64,000 nt of DNA from Pratylenchus scribneri. Taxonomy: Eukaryota; Nematoda; Chromadorea; Rhabditida; Pratylenchidae. The translations under genes were made by a program, and so were the position numbers. The notes below the pieces were generated by a model, which saw only the letters and a list, made by a program, of their open reading frames with translations, was not told where the DNA came from and did not search any database. Of this stretch, positions 62,605 to 64,000 are shown one piece after another. Location of the stretch: positions 868,001 through 932,000 of the forward strand of contig JAQSEB010000093.1 in the NCBI GenBank assembly GCA_030063045.1, written 5' to 3'. Every line of letters starts with the position of its first letter. Positions within the stretch are counted from its first letter, which is position 1.

Positions 62605-62740
62605 AGCAATAAACAAAAAAACCAGTTAAACCTCCAAAAAATATATTGACCCGATTTCTTTAATTGCCTAAATTCCTCTAAAATTAAGATCAATCAAATT
62701 CATTGACAATTCGTTGATCCAAAAACAAATCCTAAAAAAT

Positions 62741-63486
62741 ATGCATTTTCGGCCATTTGGCCACCATCATTGGCACTTTGTCATTTCGCCCATTTTCTTC
62801 GCAATTTTCCTAATTTTTGCCACCTCTACCATTTTTGGACAAAATCACAAAAGGCATCAACATTCATTCCGCGAAAATTGTGCCGATGAACATGATAAGG
62901 TGAAGGGCAAAAAGTGTTTTTTGAATGAGAGAGAATTGATTACGGATGTATTTTTATTGCCAAAAAACGCCTAAAATAATTATAACTTTTGATTGAGCTG
63001 GTCAGGTCAAGGACGCATTGAATGCTTATATAATTTGGTTATGGTTTAGTCAAAATTTAAGGGTTTTTAAACGGTTTAAACCAATTTTGGTTTAATGGTT
63101 CAAAACTATGTTAGAATAGAATTGGTTAAACCAAAGCCAAAACATAATCAAATGATGTGTCTTGATGAGATTTATCGATTGAATCTAATAAAGTCCATGG
63201 GTCAAATTTAAGCTTCTGTTAGTAATTTCAGTGTTTTTTTCTGCAATTTCATTATTTTATTCGACAAATTAAATATTTTCCATTAATTAAAATTGAGAGT
63301 GCTCTGAAGCCCAAAAATTTGAATTTGGCTGAATCCCATCCAAACATCGACCATAATCCCCACAAAAAAGCTGCTTTCATCTCTACAAAAAATAAAAATG
63401 TTAATACCCTAGCAGAGATGAAAACATGGGAGGATTCGGTCTCCATTTACGGACCAAAAGTACAAAAAATTTGTCGGGGGATTTAA
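62741..63486 (+). CDS. Predicted small secreted protein, two exons
   Basis: Exon 1 is 62741-62899 (donor AAG/GTGAAG) and exon 2 is 63298-63486 (acceptor TTGAG), phase 0, giving 115 aa. The N-terminus has a His-rich leader (MHFRPFGHHHWHF) followed by a hydrophobic stretch VISPIFFAIFLIFATSTIFG, so a signal peptide or anchor ends near residue 33. The remainder is basic and hydrophilic, with one cysteine in each exon (ENCADEHDK and VQKICRGI) that could pair. Exon 2 reads coding-like (LAEMKTWEDSVSIYGPK). The intron holds a family C repeat. If unspliced, exon 1 continues to a stop at 62972-62974 (77 aa). No homologue is recognised; export is inferred only from the hydrophobic segment. Confidence 0.55.
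62985..63215. repeat. Family C inverted repeat, copy 6, in intron of the secreted-protein gene
   Basis: One palindrome AAACGGTTTAAACC. It fills most of the 398-bp intron between the two exons. Confidence 0.75.
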
Positions 63487-63569
63487 TGGGGGAAAAATGC
63501 AAAAATATATGGCAATCGACGGATTAAATGGGCGCCTGCCTACAAATTGAATACCATCAACTGAAGTAG

Positions 63570-63905
63570 TTGGTCATATTCTTTTGGCCATATCTCAGCG
63601 AGGCAAAAACCAATTCGGTAAAGTGATATACCGTTGGAAAGCTCAAAGTTTCCTTTACAAAGTGGCCCTTTAAAATTTTAAGAAATTAAAGCTTACAAAA
63701 AGTTACCTGCTTTTGAATATAATAAACCCTTATTTGTTTGTTTGAGAAAAAACCGCTTGTTTTACAAATTATTTTAACATTTCAAAAACAATTAGAATTG
63801 GCCACTTTTTAGAGGACATTTAGGGCTTTCAAATTGCATATTGCCTTCCTGAATTGGTTGCTTCCTTCTCGAGATATGGCCGAAAGAATGGCCCCAAGTA
63901 TTGAA
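63570..63905. mobile_element. Family A MITE, copy 22
   Basis: Full-length copy just beyond the secreted-protein gene. It ends GGCCCCAAGTATTG. Confidence 0.82.
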
Positions 63906-64000
63906 AAGTCTTTACTTCAATTATATTTTCGAAACACCATAAATCTATCACAATTTGGTCACATTTTGTTTAACTATTAGACTTATTTATGCTTTTTCCT

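Larger units (their letters stand above)
59582..62740. other. Spacer upstream of the secreted-protein gene
   Basis: AT-rich until about 60090, then a long pyrimidine-rich region (60130-61300, 61900-62590) with open frames of low-complexity Pro/Ser/Phe composition. One family A copy lies in it. No domain recognised. The final few hundred bases are probably promoter. Confidence 0.45.

Overview
This window reads as nuclear DNA of a nematode. The coding DNA is split into many small exons. Introns are either 43-55 nt long or are enlarged by mobile DNA. All recognised genes have animal domain architectures, and dispersed AT-rich repeats fill the introns and spacers. Two introns of the calcium-pump gene use GC-AG splice sites with consensus donors. 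That habit is known from cyst nematodes and, together with two short secreted-protein genes, makes a tylenchid plant parasite the best guess. I cannot prove the genus from the sequence.

Layout: (1) 1-2873, repeats only. (2) 2874-18004, plus strand: a complete 24-exon gene for a p190-type RhoGAP (about 1829 aa: N-terminal GTPase, FF repeats, two pseudo-GTPase domains, C-terminal RhoGAP). (3) 18479-20017: a hAT transposon with an 8-bp target duplication and an internally deleted transposase. (4) 20527-21342, minus strand: a two-exon gene for a 65-aa secreted coiled-coil peptide, with a small transposon in its intron. (5) 21343-28580: repeats, including a 619-bp foldback element and a 1.5-kb array of a 24-bp satellite. 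(6) 28581-33149, plus strand: a nine-exon class A GPCR (563 aa) with NQF in place of DRY. (7) 34504-49295, minus strand: a complete 24-exon plasma-membrane Ca2+-ATPase (1231 aa, or 1206 aa with an alternative C-terminus). (8) 49296-62740: a 13-kb gene-poor stretch of repeats and pyrimidine-rich sequence. (9) 62741-63486, plus strand: a two-exon secreted protein of 115 aa.

Repeats dominate the rest. Seven arrays of one 24-bp satellite lie in introns of both large genes and in the spacers, and make up nearly a tenth of the window. A palindromic MITE of about 300 bp (called family A here) occurs about 22 times. Two further palindromic families (C and D) occur six and eight times. Most long introns carry at least one of these elements, so intron growth here is largely insertional.

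The genes do not form a pathway. The p190RhoGAP would turn off Rho at the cell cortex, the GPCR and Ca2+ pump are plasma-membrane signalling proteins, and the two small proteins are probably exported. Exon boundaries were derived by hand from splice sites, reading-frame continuity and remembered animal homologues. Both large models keep frame through all 24 exons.
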